64,000 nucleotides of DNA from G965229615 sp965229615 (GCA_965229615.1 OZ245890.1:1-64000); one strand, 5' to 3'. Shown: positions 27,785 to 37,362, numbered from the stretch's first letter. A program made the numbers and translations. The notes: generated by a model not told the origin, from the letters alone.

Positions 27785-27813
27785 ATATAATCCATTGCTT
27801 GCTTCTATGTCAA
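27785..27813 (-). promoter_or_regulatory. Promoter for the topA-dnaG-rpoD-flagellar run
   Basis: On the minus strand TTGACA (27808-27813), a 17-base spacer and TTATAT (27785-27790). The start would be near 27778, 137 bases before the topA ATG. No other long gap occurs until after 17848, so this may drive the whole ~10-kb block. Internal promoters cannot be excluded. Confidence 0.5.
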
Positions 27814-27932
27814 AAGCTATTTGCTAAAAAATGCATGAATATTATTATAAGTTGTCCATGCTATCATAAACATAACTGCAGCAGTGTGTTATAGTAGCTT
27901 ACCATAATCTATAAACAAATTTAGAAACAACT

Positions 27933-28070
27933 ATGATGAAAAGATCAAATCCATTGTTTTTTATGCTACTAGGAGTCATTGGTAGTATAGTTGTTATCTT
28001 TTTAGGATTTTATGAAAATGATATGCAAGAACAAACAAGAGCAATAGAGATAGTAGTACAACCACACTGA
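27933..28070 (+). CDS. Small single-span membrane protein, 45 aa
   Basis: The ORF starts MMKRSNPLFFMLLGVIGS, continues through a hydrophobic span to VIFLGFYEND and ends with a polar, glutamine-rich tail. Basic start, one ~20-residue hydrophobic helix and polar tail look like a genuine small inner-membrane protein rather than random sequence. It lies between divergent topA and convergent esterase, with its stop three bases from the esterase stop. No family recognised. Either of two adjacent ATG codons could start it. Confidence 0.5.
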   Translation: MMKRSNPLFFMLLGVIGSIVVIFLGFYENDMQEQTRAIEIVVQPH

Positions 28071-28073
28071 TCG

Positions 28074-28745
28074 TTATGTACTGGTTATGAAACTAATGCC
28101 CTTTGTAATTCCATGTTGGCTAATGCCATGTTGTAAGCCATGTTCAATTATGATCTCTGACTTTGTAATACCATATTGTTTCAGGAGATGATAACTAGGT
28201 TGAGCCATCTGTATTGGTATAACTGTATCTGCGCTACCATGCATTATACAGACACTTGTATCTTTTTGCATTTTCGCATTTTGATTTTGCACTGATGGTG
28301 GTACAAATAAACCAGAATAGGCTATAATTTTATTAGGCTGTAACAGGTTTGCTGCTGTAAGATATAAAGAAAGAATAGCTCCCTGTGAGAAACCAACAAG
28401 CGACAATCTGTCATTTGTGATTTCATACATTTCGAGTTGCTGCAATATCCAATTTGCTATTTGTGGTGCAACTTTTGACAATCCTTGCTGCATATACTGT
28501 TGTGTAAAGTCACGCAAACTAAACCACTGATATGCACCATCACATCCTTCAAATCTTTGTATACCATTTGGTACGATAAATTGCACTGATGGTATTGCTA
28601 ATGACATCTGTGTCACAACATCAAGTAGGTTTTCAGCATCGGCACCGTATCCATGGAATACAATTGCCAAGCCTGCTGGCTTTTCAGCATCAGATGAGCG
28701 TTTGAGTATTTTGCCTGATTGTATTTGCAGCGAATTATTATGCAT
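28074..28745 (-). CDS. Phospholipase/carboxylesterase family hydrolase
   Basis: This 223-residue alpha/beta hydrolase of the acyl-protein-thioesterase/YpfH type has an oxyanion region VFHGYGADAENLL and nucleophile elbow GFSQGAIL (catalytic Ser). The acid Asp lies in HGSADTVIP and the His near EHGLQHGIS. There is no signal peptide, so it is presumably cytoplasmic. The substrate is unknown. It is a single gene, with the nearest same-strand gene 110 bases upstream. Confidence 0.9.
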   Translation of the reverse strand: MHNNSLQIQSGKILKRSSDAEKPAGLAIVFHGYGADAENLLDVVTQMSLAIPSVQFIVPNGIQRFEGCDGAYQWFSLRDFTQQYMQQGLSKVAPQIANWILQQLEMYEITNDRLSLVGFSQGAILSLYLTAANLLQPNKIIAYSGLFVPPSVQNQNAKMQKDTSVCIMHGSADTVIPIQMAQPSYHLLKQYGITKSEIIIEHGLQHGISQHGITKGISFITST

Positions 28746-28855
28746 ATAAACTCATCTATGTTCAAAACATTCAATGCAAAACATGGTATAACAAGTACAG
28801 ATATTTGAATAGCTATTTACATGAAAAACTTTCGAATATTAGAATCGATTTTAAA

Positions 28856-29374
28856 CTATCTATCAAAATGCTTGTCACACATGCAATGGCTACTTATTTC
28901 CTCTGTACTATCATCTTGAAAATACCATATTGCAGCATCAAGCATGCCAATTACCCCGACGTATTTTAGCATATTATCATTTAATTGTGTGTTATCATCC
29001 ATGTTAAATTGTGCAAGCAAATATCCTAGATATAAATGTGTACCAGTTGTCTTCAACTCTAACCATCCTGGTATTCCAGAATTCAAGCCTATTTCGAGCC
29101 ATTCCTTATCATCTGTTGATAAAAAATCCCAATTCCAGCAATTTTGCATGTTATGCTTGATGTTTCTACAAAAATTACCAAAATCGTTGTTCCATCTATC
29201 CAAACTATTATCAATGCTTATACTGCAACCATCCCATACTCTCTGTGAGAGTGGTAACATGTTCATCGCTGTTTTTGCTCCCACAGCAGTATAGGTTATA
29301 TAACTTGTAAAATCTAAAATCTTTTTTGTAGCTGTGGCTGCTATTGAAAATAATGACATCCCAAAAATTCGCAC
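28856..29374 (-). CDS. Hypothetical protein, 172 aa
   Basis: Not recognised. The N-terminal ~50 residues are helix-prone and mildly hydrophobic (SLFSIAATATKKILDF, AVGAKTAMNML). The rest is Trp- and Asp-rich (RWNNDFGNF, NCWNWDFLSTDDKEWLEIG), and the end is Cys/His-containing (SSHCMCDKHFDR). It has no clear signal peptide or motif. The start could be M1 or M6. It lies between the esterase and valS with gaps on both sides, and may be a lineage-specific or effector-like protein. Confidence 0.6.
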   Translation of the reverse strand: MRIFGMSLFSIAATATKKILDFTSYITYTAVGAKTAMNMLPLSQRVWDGCSISIDNSLDRWNNDFGNFCRNIKHNMQNCWNWDFLSTDDKEWLEIGLNSGIPGWLELKTTGTHLYLGYLLAQFNMDDNTQLNDNMLKYVGVIGMLDAAIWYFQDDSTEEISSHCMCDKHFDR

Positions 29375-29527
29375 TGTTTCATAAATACAGTCAATAGTAG
29401 CACACCATCAAACAACCTAACAACCAATATGTTTTGATGTGGGACAAAATACTACATATTTTTTGTTGTTATATTACAGAAACTTTAAAAATAACATAGT
29501 AATTAATAAGAATAAGTTATATTGTTA

Positions 29528-32035
29528 TTATGTTACTATAACATCGACTATTGTGGTAGCTGTATCAGTATCAACAATTTCAATAGTGATATTTTTAGAT
29601 CTTGCAGCTGCTTTTAAGTCATGCAAAGCAGATTCTGATATGGAAAAGTTTTCTGCACTGGTCTTCATCCTGATCATTATCAAATCAACTTCAGCTCCTA
29701 TACTCAAACTATTTGTTGATTTATATTTTCTCACTAATTCAAGCACTTCGAGCACTAGTTTGCCATCATCAAATGCAGCATATAGCCTGATGTCAACACT
29801 TGCTTTTTGACTATGATGTATGCATGGAAATAGCATTATATCAGGCCACCCCCCCACTGTATGTATTGACTGATGATTTTTTTCTTGTTTGAAAGCCACA
29901 ATTGTGTTCTGATATATTTCCTCAGTAATATAGGGTAGAAATGGGGCAAATAGTCTTAATAATGCATCAAGTACATAATATATAGTTACTATACCACTTT
30001 GTCCTGCACTGTTGTTATATTGTTTATATAATCTATCCTTGACTAACTCCAAGTAATTATCACAAAAGATATTCCAAAAAAAGTTTTCAACAGCACTTCT
30101 AGCACTACAATATTCGAACTCATCCAGCGCATCTTGCACTGTTAATATTGTGTTATATAATTCTAAGAGCACCCATATGTCAAGCGCTTCACATATTACA
30201 CCATCAACAACATGTTGTTTTGGAGTAGCGATATCCACACTAAGATTTGCAAAGTGTTTCTTACAAAATTCTGCAGCATTCATGAGTTTTAGAATTAATT
30301 TCTTACCTATTTTGAACGCATCTTCGGAAAAAATAATATCATTGCCTAATTTCGATGTTGAAGCCCAATAGCGCACGGCATCTGCTCCCCTTTCTGAGAT
30401 AAGTTTGATGGGCTCAACAACATTTCCTTTGGATTTACTCATCTTGCTCTTGTCATGGGCTAAGCACCATCCACTGATCATAAGGTTTTTCCATGGTATA
30501 GTGTTTTCGTGATATAAAGCCTTCACTATTGTACCAAACGCCCATATCCTTATTATTTCATGCGCCTGTGGTCTCAAATCAAATGGAAACAGTTTTCTAT
30601 GTTTATCTATATCCGATGCATATTCTTCTGATATGCCACAACTTGATATCTGAGGCGTTAATGCGCTTGTAGCCCAGGTATCCATCACATCAAGCTCTGC
30701 GGCAACCTCATGACGCTCATAACCATATGGCAGATCGATTGCTGGATCGACTGGCAATTGCTCTCTTCTAGCAACAATGATTTCCCCCTCTTCTCCTTGA
30801 CGCTTCGAATACCATACAGGAAATGGTATACCAAAATGTCTTTGTCTTGATATGCACCAGTCTTGATTCAAGCCATTAACCCAATTGTCAAATCTAACCT
30901 TCATGTGAGGTGGATACCAATTGCACTCTGAGGCTTTCCTGAGTATCGCATCCTTACTATCAAGAACCTTTATATACCATTGCTCAGTTGATATGATTTC
31001 AAGTGGAGCACCTGATCTTTCTGCACATTTAACAAATTGTACTACTGGATGTTGCTGTAATAACAAATCATGACTGTATAATTTCTCAATCATTGCCGCA
31101 CGAGCTTGCTTTACATACATACCATTTAAAAATCCTGCATTTTGCATTTTTCCATCAGTTGTAATACAATCTATAATTTCTAAATTGTATCTTTGCCACC
31201 AATATACATCCTGTATATCTCCGAACGTGCAACACATAACTGCTCCAGTGCCTTTATCTTGTGCAACATCAACATCAGCCATAATATGTATTTTTCTGCT
31301 GAAAATTGGAGTTATTGCATTTTTGCCAATAAAACTTTTATATCTTTCATCATCAGGATGTACGAATATACAAACACATGCTGGGATTAATTCTGGACGA
31401 GTTGTTGCTATTGTAATTGCCTTTCCATCTTCAACCTCGAATTTAATTTCATTCATTAATCCCTGCTGCTCTTTATCTTCTATCTCAGCTTGTGCTATAG
31501 CTGTTTTGTCAACTGGATCCCAAAATACAGGCGCCCTATTGCGCACTATCCTACTCTTATAATATAGGTCAAGAAACGACATTTGAGAGATACATTGTGA
31601 ATGCTTACTAATAGTTTGATATGCATGGTCCCAATCAACACTCAATGCTATATTTTCAAACAGTTTTCTAAATTCCTTTTCAAAGGAAGGTATTATTTCT
31701 CTACAAATATCTACAAACTCATTTCTTTGCATATGTATTGAGCGAATGTTTTTAACTTTTTCAACTAGCCGCTCAGTTGGTAGGCCATTATCATCGAATC
31801 CTATTGGGTAAAAAACAGTTTTTCCACGCATTCTTTGGTAGCGTGCAATAAAATCAGTTTGCGTATAACTGAACACATGTCCTATGTGAAGCATACCAGA
31901 GACAGTTGGTGGGGGTGTATCTATGACAAAGATGTTTTCTCTTGGTTGCGCATCATCATATTTATACACCTCTAATTCTAACCAAAATTTCTGCCATTTT
32001 TCTTCTATAGATATGTAATTATAGTTATTTGCCAT
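29528..32035 (-). CDS. valS: Valyl-tRNA synthetase, archaeal-like type
   Basis: This 835-residue class Ia synthetase charges tRNA-Val. HIGH-type motif GMLHIGHVFSYTQ follows TPPPTVS near residue 50, and KMSKSKGNVVEP is the second signature. Editing-domain motif IATTRPELIPACVCIFVHPD is present. The short length and missing C-terminal tRNA-arm coiled coil match the archaeal-type ValRS known in Rickettsiales, acquired by transfer. The frame extends to 32134, but the ATG at 32035 starts the conserved domain (MANNYNYISIEEKWQKFW). Confidence 0.95.
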   Translation of the reverse strand: MANNYNYISIEEKWQKFWLELEVYKYDDAQPRENIFVIDTPPPTVSGMLHIGHVFSYTQTDFIARYQRMRGKTVFYPIGFDDNGLPTERLVEKVKNIRSIHMQRNEFVDICREIIPSFEKEFRKLFENIALSVDWDHAYQTISKHSQCISQMSFLDLYYKSRIVRNRAPVFWDPVDKTAIAQAEIEDKEQQGLMNEIKFEVEDGKAITIATTRPELIPACVCIFVHPDDERYKSFIGKNAITPIFSRKIHIMADVDVAQDKGTGAVMCCTFGDIQDVYWWQRYNLEIIDCITTDGKMQNAGFLNGMYVKQARAAMIEKLYSHDLLLQQHPVVQFVKCAERSGAPLEIISTEQWYIKVLDSKDAILRKASECNWYPPHMKVRFDNWVNGLNQDWCISRQRHFGIPFPVWYSKRQGEEGEIIVARREQLPVDPAIDLPYGYERHEVAAELDVMDTWATSALTPQISSCGISEEYASDIDKHRKLFPFDLRPQAHEIIRIWAFGTIVKALYHENTIPWKNLMISGWCLAHDKSKMSKSKGNVVEPIKLISERGADAVRYWASTSKLGNDIIFSEDAFKIGKKLILKLMNAAEFCKKHFANLSVDIATPKQHVVDGVICEALDIWVLLELYNTILTVQDALDEFEYCSARSAVENFFWNIFCDNYLELVKDRLYKQYNNSAGQSGIVTIYYVLDALLRLFAPFLPYITEEIYQNTIVAFKQEKNHQSIHTVGGWPDIMLFPCIHHSQKASVDIRLYAAFDDGKLVLEVLELVRKYKSTNSLSIGAEVDLIMIRMKTSAENFSISESALHDLKAAARSKNITIEIVDTDTATTIVDVIVT

Positions 32036-32291
32036 TGGTAAAGTGATGTAGTTAAAAATATTGTAGTTAATATGATATTGAATATCATTTCTCATCATCG
32101 ATGTACAGCAACCCAGAGCAATTGCTATTAGCAAACATCAGAGAAATATGAAATGCTATATGGATATGCAATTTTACGTTGAAATATGCAACTTCAAATT
32201 ATAGAATTAAATTATGAATATAATGAACATATAATTTTAAGTTTAAGTGAAAAAAAGATATTCAACATACGCACACCACGTGCAGCACTCA

Positions 32292-32525
32292 ATGTCATTA
32301 CTAAAACTAAATGGTATGATACTGACGGTTATAAGGGCATTGCAAAGCATTCCAGATCATGTCTTGCGCAATCATGCACAACTGGAAATAGTCATAGAGT
32401 GTATCACGCAATATCTTGCACTAAGATGTAACATCCAATGTAAAGAGAATATTAGAATGTTAGTAAAGGCAATCTTAAATGGTATACAGCTAGTAGAGCA
32501 TTCACAAGGGCGCCAACTATACTAA
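32292..32525 (+). CDS. Possible small or frameshifted gene between valS and lpxK
   Basis: This 77-codon ORF encodes a protein-like helical sequence (LTVIRALQSIPDHVL, VIECITQYLALRC, IRMLVKAILNGIQLVEHSQG). The other frame, from ATG 32186, encodes a plausible N-terminus (MQLQIIELNYEYNEHIILSL, then SEKKIFNIRTPRAAL) before degrading. A single gene of ~110 residues broken by a +1 frameshift near 32290-32310 would explain both. I recognise no family. The rest of the 500-base valS-lpxK gap shows nothing else. Confidence 0.3.
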   Translation: MSLLKLNGMILTVIRALQSIPDHVLRNHAQLEIVIECITQYLALRCNIQCKENIRMLVKAILNGIQLVEHSQGRQLY

Positions 32526-32540
32526 TAATACTGCATTATT

Positions 32541-33608
32541 TTACTTGATAGCTTGTATAATATTGCTAACAATATCTTCCATATTGAATTGAACAGTGAT
32601 GTCAAGAACCTGTGTCATTTCATGGAACTCAACTGGAATGCGTTGAAAATCCTTCCTTGTTGTTAGAATGTTACAGTTGTTTTTTTTAGCAGAAGCGTAT
32701 ATCACTTTCAAATCCTGCGCAGTGTATTCATAATGATCAGGAAATGAATGACATTCAAGAAGACTTACACCAATACCTCGTGCAGTATTGAAAAATTTAT
32801 CGGGGTGACCTATACCTGCCAAGCCAATATATGTTTTACCATTGAAATATTCAGCATTTTCTACTGTGACAACGGCATGTATAACCTTATTTGATACGTT
32901 ATATTTTAGCATGAGAGCATTTAACGCCGGTTGTATTTTTCTAGTAATATAGGATTCCATAGTACCGTGTACTATAATGATATAATCAAGATACTTAACA
33001 CGATAACTAAATCTTTCTCTAAGTGGCCCAGCTGGTAACAACAGACCATTTCCTATACCATAGGCACTATCGAATATAGCAATCTGCATATCTTTATATA
33101 GTGAGTTATTTTGCATACCATCATCCATTATAATGACTTGTGCGCCATTATCTTCAGCCATTCTAGCAGCTGCATGTCTGTTTTTCGAAATATAAGTGTC
33201 TGCAACTTCTGCTAAAAGTAACACTTCATCTCCCACATCTTCTGCAGTGTATGATGTGCTATCCTTGAGTTGAAGCACACTTTCTATAGGTTTCCTGCCT
33301 GGCATATAACCACGGGAAACGAACGCAACTTTCAAACCCAGATTCAGTAGTGCTCTGCATATTGCGATTGCACATGGTGTTTTACCACTACCACCAACTG
33401 TTATATTGCCGACACATAGTACATATCTCTTCACATTTTGTGTTTTGTGCTGTATTTTTATATGTACAATGAGGTCGTAAATGATCGATATGAAAAATAA
33501 AATGATTTTGATAGCATTAAGCTTGTTTTTTTCAAACCATATTTTATAAATAATCTTATTGAAAAAACGAGTTACACTGTTATTTGCTCTTTTAATTTGT
33601 TTCAACAT
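32541..33608 (-). CDS. lpxK: Tetraacyldisaccharide 4'-kinase (lipid A)
   Basis: LpxK adds the 4'-phosphate of lipid A at the inner membrane. This 355-residue protein has an N-terminal membrane anchor (IKIILFFISIIYDLIVHI), Walker A VGNITVGGSGKTP, LPAGPLRE and a conserved DDGMQN motif (IIMDDGMQNNSL). GIGHPDKFF and the C-terminal TRKDFQRI fit the family. Together with kdsA it shows that the organism makes lipopolysaccharide. It is a single gene, divergent from motA. Confidence 0.95.
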   Translation of the reverse strand: MLKQIKRANNSVTRFFNKIIYKIWFEKNKLNAIKIILFFISIIYDLIVHIKIQHKTQNVKRYVLCVGNITVGGSGKTPCAIAICRALLNLGLKVAFVSRGYMPGRKPIESVLQLKDSTSYTAEDVGDEVLLLAEVADTYISKNRHAAARMAEDNGAQVIIMDDGMQNNSLYKDMQIAIFDSAYGIGNGLLLPAGPLRERFSYRVKYLDYIIIVHGTMESYITRKIQPALNALMLKYNVSNKVIHAVVTVENAEYFNGKTYIGLAGIGHPDKFFNTARGIGVSLLECHSFPDHYEYTAQDLKVIYASAKKNNCNILTTRKDFQRIPVEFHEMTQVLDITVQFNMEDIVSNIIQAIK

Positions 33609-33749
33609 GAGTTATGTTGTAATATTATTAAGCAATACTCTTGCTGGACTTACACACAATGCAATGGTTGTTTATGGTAGGCATGCACTGAAGTATTCAA
33701 GCCAGTATGTTTTTCAAAAATAGTAAAATAAAAAACACAAGATTTAAAA

Positions 33750-34610
33750 ATGCGTTTTTATCTTAGCATAATCATTATTTTAATAACACTTGCTGTTGGT
33801 TTGTTTTTAGGTGGTACTAGTATAGGTATAATACTTAACCCTTCAGAATGGGTACTCATATCAGGTATAGCAATTGGCAGCTTCATCATGGGCAATCAGA
33901 GGACAGTGTTGAAGCACATACTACAACAGTTGTCTAAGATTATTTCTGAAAAACCTTATGTCAAGAATGATTACCTTGAGCTTCTAGCATTTCTTTTTGC
34001 ATTCTTCAAGCACAGCAGTACAGCGACTATGGCAGAACTCGAAAAACACATAGAAAATCCTGAAAAGAGCGATATTTTTTTAAAATATCCAATTCTTTTG
34101 AAGGATGAAGGAGGTTTACGTTTTTTCTGTGACCACATTCGTGTTCTAACATTGGGTTTTAATAATGTACAGGAAATAGCAGAAAGAATGGATGCAGATC
34201 TACTCATACAAAGAAAAACGTTTGAGTCAGTAACAAAATCACTCAACAGGCTGGGTGATGCATTGCCAGCATTTGGTATTGTTGCTGCTGTTTTAGGTGT
34301 CATTTCAGCGATGGCATCAGCTGGTGCATCACCTGAGATATTAGGAGCAAGAGTTGCTGCCGCGTTAGTTGGTACCTTTGCAGGTGTATTTATTGCATAT
34401 TGTATAGTCAACCCATTTGGATCATTTATTGAGAAGTTTAATGATGATGAAATCGAATTTTTAGAGTGTATAAAGGTTGGCATACTAGGGCACATCAAGG
34501 GATATCCTGCTTCTATTACTATTGAATTTGCAAGACAATCAATATCTTCTAGCATACAACCTACATTTCATGAGCTTGAGGCATCAATCTATACTAATGT
34601 AAATCAATAA
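33750..34610 (+). CDS. motA: Flagellar stator protein MotA
   Basis: This 286-residue proton-channel stator subunit has four membrane spans: two near the N-terminus (FYLSIIIILITLAVGLFLGG, GIAIGSFIMGN) and two near residues 170-230 (GDALPAFGIVAAVLGVISAM, GARVAAALVGTFAGVFIAYC). The cytoplasmic loop contacts FliG. Length and motif order fit the alphaproteobacterial MotA. It is directly followed by motB. Confidence 0.95.
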   Translation: MRFYLSIIIILITLAVGLFLGGTSIGIILNPSEWVLISGIAIGSFIMGNQRTVLKHILQQLSKIISEKPYVKNDYLELLAFLFAFFKHSSTATMAELEKHIENPEKSDIFLKYPILLKDEGGLRFFCDHIRVLTLGFNNVQEIAERMDADLLIQRKTFESVTKSLNRLGDALPAFGIVAAVLGVISAMASAGASPEILGARVAAALVGTFAGVFIAYCIVNPFGSFIEKFNDDEIEFLECIKVGILGHIKGYPASITIEFARQSISSSIQPTFHELEASIYTNVNQ

Positions 34611-34625
34611 TTGCTAGTCAATCAC

Positions 34626-35459
34626 ATGATAAAAAATCAACAATACTATCCTCAAAAGAAGTTACAGTACCATAAACCACCGCTTAGAATGGGAGCATGG
34701 AAGTTGGCATATGCTGATTTTGTAACAGCAATGATGTGTTTTTTTATGCTCATGTGGTTGTTAAATGCAGTACCATCGGAAAAGCTCAAAGATGTAGCAA
34801 TGTATTTTAAACCAACATTCGGTTTTATGAATAGAAGTGAGGAAAGTGGTGATGATACATCAAGAAAAACAAGGAAGGATACAAATGATACTATATATAA
34901 CGATAGTGTTGTGCCATCGGCAACCAACGATCTTGATATTAACACCAATCAGGAATTTATGAGTTTGCAATCACAAATCACAGATGAAATACAGAAAGAC
35001 ATAACACTCAAAAATTATTCTGCAAATATATCATTTCATAGAACCAATGAGGGATTGGAAATCAGCATTTTAGATAACAATAATGGAGAAATGTTTCAGC
35101 GTGGTAGCGCAGAGTTGACAGAAAGTGGCAAGGAGATGTTAATTGCTGTATCACATGCGATAAAATACATACCAAACTTAGTAGCAATTGGTGGTTATAC
35201 TGAGAAATCAAATAATGTATCAATAAGTGGTTATAGCAAGTGGGACTTATCATCAGCAAGAGCAAATGCAGCTCGTAAAATACTGCAAATGTCAGGCATT
35301 CCACAAGAAAAGATCGCTAAAATATCTGCTTATGGTGATAATATGTTGTTAGTACGTGATGACCCATACTCACCAAGAAACAGAAGAGTATCAGTAACAC
35401 TACTGACAAAATTTGACAATGTACAATATAGAATACCAAATATTAAAACTGAAAAATAA
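34626..35459 (+). CDS. motB: Flagellar stator protein MotB
   Basis: This 277-residue partner of MotA has one membrane span carrying the proton-binding Asp (GAWKLAYADFVTAMMCFFML). A plug/linker and a C-terminal OmpA-like peptidoglycan-binding domain (AIGGYTEKS, LSSARANAARKILQMSGI) follow. A TTG directly after the motA stop (34611) would add five residues. The ATG at 34626 is preferred, and neither has a clear ribosome-binding site. motAB stand alone, far from the fli genes. Confidence 0.94.
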   Translation: MIKNQQYYPQKKLQYHKPPLRMGAWKLAYADFVTAMMCFFMLMWLLNAVPSEKLKDVAMYFKPTFGFMNRSEESGDDTSRKTRKDTNDTIYNDSVVPSATNDLDINTNQEFMSLQSQITDEIQKDITLKNYSANISFHRTNEGLEISILDNNNGEMFQRGSAELTESGKEMLIAVSHAIKYIPNLVAIGGYTEKSNNVSISGYSKWDLSSARANAARKILQMSGIPQEKIAKISAYGDNMLLVRDDPYSPRNRRVSVTLLTKFDNVQYRIPNIKTEK

Positions 35460-35551
35460 ATATTTGGTTCATAATTTCACTATGTGAGCTGCTTGATGTT
35501 GCCCATTGAGACTTATTGCAGCCATCTTTGCTATAGACACAGATAGGTTTT

Positions 35552-36817
35552 TCATATTTTTATCAACACATTCTTTTTCTTTCCAAATGAAATTTTCAGA
35601 CCTCTACCTATCATTATGTGATGTTGCTTTACCAAAAAATATTCATCTTCTACAACAACATCATTCAACTTTATCCCCTTACCCTGAACTGCTCTTTTTG
35701 CAGCATTATTAGATTCGCATAATTTCACTATCACCAGCAAACGATATAGTGGTATACCATCTCCAAGGTCCTCAGATGATATAATGTAACATGGTAAGGA
35801 CTCAGAATTTATTCCATACTCAAATGTTTCCTCAGCTGTTTTTCTTGCTGCAATTGCAGCATCATTACCATGACATATTGTAGTGATTTCATCAGCCAAT
35901 AGTTTTTTGACATCGTTCAAGTCCTTACCTTCAACTGATATAAATTTTTCTATCTCTACAAGTGATAAATCTGTGTATATCTTCATGAAACGTATTACAT
36001 CTGCATCAGCAGTATTTCTCCAAAACTGCCAGTAATCATATGGTGAAAGCATATCAGCGTTAAGCCATACGGCACCTTCTGCTGTTTTACCCATCTTTAC
36101 ACCTGCTGATGTTGTAACAAGTGGTGTAGTAATGCCAAACAGCTCAGCACCTGCGATTTTACGACCTAGCTCCACCCCATTGATAATATTGCTCCACTGC
36201 TCAGAACCACCAAACTGCAACTGACATTTATATCTCTTGTATAATTCTACAAAATCATATGCTTGTAATAACATATAATTAAACTCTAGGAATGTTAGTG
36301 GAGATTGTCTTTCTAGACGCAATCTCACACTGTCTAGGCTTAGCATCCTATTAATTGAGAAGTGTACACCATAATCACGCAGAAAATCCAAGTATTTTAT
36401 ATCAGACAACCATTCTAAATTATCAACTATTACTGCTGCATTTGTACTAGAAAAGTCCAGAAATTTGTTGAAAGTACTCATAAGCGACTGCTTATTTTTC
36501 TCTATCTCATCAAGAGTAAGCATTTTTCTTAGGCCTTGTTTATCTGATGGATCTCCTATTCTTGTTGTTGCGCCACCTAATAATATAACCGGTACATGGC
36601 CATGTTGTTGCAATCGTCGCATAATCATAATTTGCATCAAATTACCAACATGAAATGATTTTGCTGTACAATCAAAACCTACATATGCAACGATTTTTTG
36701 TGATGTTATAAGCTTGTCTAGCTCTTCTAAGTTAGTTGATTGGTATATATAACCTCTTGCATATAAGTCTACCAACAGAGGTGATTGTAAAATGTACTGA
36801 TATGTTTCCCGTTGCAT
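35552..36817 (-). CDS. tyrS: Tyrosyl-tRNA synthetase
   Basis: This 421-residue class Ic synthetase charges tRNA-Tyr. The HIGH-type motif lies in FHVGNLMQIMIMRRLQ after YVGFDCTAKS. The KMSKS-type loop is VKMGKTAEGAVW, and GGSEQWSNIINGVEL and a C-terminal S4 RNA-binding domain complete the fold. Full length. It converges on motB with 92 bases between. Confidence 0.97.
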   Translation of the reverse strand: MQRETYQYILQSPLLVDLYARGYIYQSTNLEELDKLITSQKIVAYVGFDCTAKSFHVGNLMQIMIMRRLQQHGHVPVILLGGATTRIGDPSDKQGLRKMLTLDEIEKNKQSLMSTFNKFLDFSSTNAAVIVDNLEWLSDIKYLDFLRDYGVHFSINRMLSLDSVRLRLERQSPLTFLEFNYMLLQAYDFVELYKRYKCQLQFGGSEQWSNIINGVELGRKIAGAELFGITTPLVTTSAGVKMGKTAEGAVWLNADMLSPYDYWQFWRNTADADVIRFMKIYTDLSLVEIEKFISVEGKDLNDVKKLLADEITTICHGNDAAIAARKTAEETFEYGINSESLPCYIISSEDLGDGIPLYRLLVIVKLCESNNAAKRAVQGKGIKLNDVVVEDEYFLVKQHHIMIGRGLKISFGKKKNVLIKI

Positions 36818-36964
36818 GTTTATTGAACTTTGCTGATATACTGTTAACTTCAGATAATATATATTTTTTTTATAATATCTAGTTTTGTGTCGTCCTCACT
36901 GATTGTCATGATAAGAATTTGCATGTAAAATGAATGCAGTATCCAAGTTGGTGAACTAATCAAG

Positions 36965-37339
36965 ATGCTGATCATGAAAACTCACGATATTGCAACAGTA
37001 CAACTACCTGTTATGCGTAATGAAATGAAACAGAGTTTGAGCACATTGAACAATAGTAAAAACATACAACAAAGTGCTGAAGCGTTCAACTCATACGTTT
37101 TATCACATTTTTTAAAGTCAATGTACAGCACGAGTGATGACAGCGATACTGATCCTGCCTTCACTGGTGGTATAGGAGCGAGGATTTTTCATGATTTTTT
37201 GTTGAATGAATATAGTAAGGTTATAGGTGATAAGCTGCCAATTACAAATAGTATGATTACAAAGTATCTTGAGAAGAAAACAACTGCAAACACTCATGAT
37301 GTCAAACAGAAATCAGAGGAATTTAACATGGAGGCCTAG
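36965..37339 (+). CDS. FlgJ-type flagellar rod-binding protein
   Basis: This 124-residue protein matches the rod-binding domain found at the N-terminus of FlgJ (QSAEAFNSYVLSHFLKSMYS, then FTGGIGARIFHDFLLNEYSK). It has no muramidase domain, as in alphaproteobacteria, where the hydrolase is separate. It would help assemble the flagellar rod through the cell wall. The start could be M1 or M4. Other rod genes are not nearby. Confidence 0.8.
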   Translation: MLIMKTHDIATVQLPVMRNEMKQSLSTLNNSKNIQQSAEAFNSYVLSHFLKSMYSTSDDSDTDPAFTGGIGARIFHDFLLNEYSKVIGDKLPITNSMITKYLEKKTTANTHDVKQKSEEFNMEA

Positions 37340-37362
37340 TATCCTTATCCATAGCTTTAGCA

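Noticed and set aside
27642..27932. A 4.5S or other structured RNA in the gap upstream of topA
   Set aside because: The conserved SRP RNA core is absent and no long pairing was seen. Only a promoter is supported.
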